This document shows positions 63,393 through 64,000 of a DNA stretch of 64,000 nucleotides, one piece after another. Location: contig NZ_PPFB01000001.1 in NCBI RefSeq assembly GCF_002899455.1, positions 1,550,001 to 1,614,000 of the forward strand, read 5' to 3'. Positions within the stretch are counted from its first letter, which is position 1, and each line of letters starts with the position of its first letter. A program made the translations under genes and the position numbers. The notes beneath the pieces were generated by a model, which worked only from the letters and a program-made list of their open reading frames with translations, had not been told where the DNA came from and searched no databases. Source of the stretch: Streptomyces sp. DH-12. Lineage in GTDB: Bacteria; Actinomycetota; Actinomycetes; Streptomycetales; Streptomycetaceae.

Positions 63393-64000
63393 TCAGCCGC
63401 CGCCCAGCCTGGTGCCCTTGGTCTCGGTGACCGCGAAGGCCACGAAGAAGGCCGAGAGCAGGGCGAAGGCAGCGTAGATCACATACCCGGCCGACAGGTT
63501 CCACTCGGAGAGCGCCGGGAACGACTCGCTCACCGCCCAGTTGGCGATCCAGTTGAAGGCCGTGGCCACCGAGATCGCCGCCGCGCGGATGCGCAGCGGG
63601 AACATCTCACCCACCATGACCCACAGCACCACACCCCAGGACGCCGCGAAGAAGAACACGAAGGTGTGCGCGGCGACGAGCGCGACGCCCGCCTGGAGGT
63701 CCGGAAGACCGATGTCGTCACCGCTGCCGGTGGTGCCGGAGAAGGCCCACGCCGCGAACGCCAGGGAGACGGCCATGCCCAAGGAGCCGGCCAGGGCCAG
63801 CGGCCGGCGGCCCACCCGGTCGATGAGCAGCATGGCGACGGCCGTGCCCACGATGTTGATGATGGACGTGGACAGGCTGATCAGCAGCGACCCGGACTGG
63901 TCGATGCCGACGGACTGCCACAGCACGGACGAGTAGTAGAAGATCACGTTGATACCGACCAGCTGCTGGAAGACCGCGAGGCCGATGCCCGCCCACACCA
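63393..64000 (-). CDS. MFS sugar porter, N-terminal part beyond window
   Basis: The last about 200 residues of a sugar porter are visible: FQQLVGINVIFYYSSVLWQS (helix 7), SIINIVGTAVAMLLIDRVGRRPL with the RxGRR loop, and VMVGEMFPLRIRAAAISVAT, then FNWIANWAVSESFP. The family end ETKG appears as VTETKGTRLGGG. The gene starts outside the window. It is likely a proton-coupled or facilitated transporter for glucose or xylose-type sugars. Confidence 0.9.
   Translation of the reverse strand, partial: VWAGIGLAVFQQLVGINVIFYYSSVLWQSVGIDQSGSLLISLSTSIINIVGTAVAMLLIDRVGRRPLALAGSLGMAVSLAFAAWAFSGTTGSGDDIGLPDLQAGVALVAAHTFVFFFAASWGVVLWVMVGEMFPLRIRAAAISVATAFNWIANWAVSESFPALSEWNLSAGYVIYAAFALLSAFFVAFAVTETKGTRLGGG

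Overview
The window is high-GC actinobacterial DNA and almost certainly Streptomyces. It carries two SsgA-like sporulation proteins, a WhiB-like Fe-S regulator, four very large LuxR-family ATPase regulators (LAL type), two SARP/AfsR-type regulators, opcA next to zwf, and frequent GTG starts and stop/start overlaps. The mix of stress enzymes, regulators, IS elements and broken genes suggests an accessory part of the chromosome rather than its core. No rRNA, tRNA, CRISPR array, PKS or NRPS gene was seen.

Layout. 1-4.7 kb: end of a flavodoxin-like gene, an MFS exporter with its TetR regulator, and a short SARP/NB-ARC regulator on the minus strand. 4.9-12.9 kb: a class I flavin disulfide oxidoreductase, then a minus-strand run dps - DUF2630 - zwf - opcA - pgi - gnd - histidine phosphatase, i.e. 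an NADPH-producing oxidative pentose phosphate operon behind a DNA-protecting ferritin. 13-18.1 kb: a broken secreted-protein gene, a betaine-binding-like protein divergent from a LysR regulator, a PEBP protein, an alpha/beta hydrolase followed by the C-terminal half of a dehydrogenase, an SsgA-like protein and a WhiB-like protein with a coupled leader ORF. 18.4-26.8 kb: three LAL regulators in tandem, the middle one with an altered Walker A motif.

26.8-31.6 kb is the most unusual part. A small protein and a caspase-like protease fused through one membrane segment to a PQQ-type beta-propeller sit between two inverted copies of the same IS end. The right-hand IS (IS5-like, with a canonical -1 slippery site) has cut off a methyltransferase gene. 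31.7-35 kb: TetR regulator, aldehyde dehydrogenase, frameshifted aldo-keto reductase. 35-38.7 kb: a tightly overlapping six-gene operon for a cobalt-type nitrile hydratase or thiocyanate hydrolase with a split beta subunit, an aquaporin, an unknown protein and a Ni/Co transporter. 39-46 kb: small MoaF-like protein, zinc alcohol dehydrogenase, secreted royal-jelly-type protein, a complete 897-bp IS, a quinol-monooxygenase-like protein, an SDR, a D-2-hydroxyacid dehydrogenase and a haloperoxidase-like hydrolase. 46-57.2 kb: NhaA fused to a DsbA-like domain, SsgA-like protein, small secreted crystallin-like protein, isochorismatase-like hydrolase, a cNMP-domain/thioredoxin-reductase-like flavoprotein, an MBL and alpha/beta hydrolase in one uninterrupted frame, HxlR regulator with an oxidoreductase, and another MBL enzyme. 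57.2-64 kb: a fourth LAL, divergent from a full-length AfsR-like SARP, then the end of a sugar-porter MFS gene.

Common threads: redox and electrophile stress (NADPH supply, Dps, HxlR, quinone/aldehyde/alcohol oxidoreductases, MBL hydrolases), metal and nitrile chemistry, and an exceptional density of large ATPase regulators. Gene functions are inferred from residues and motifs visible in the translated sequence; no database search was run.
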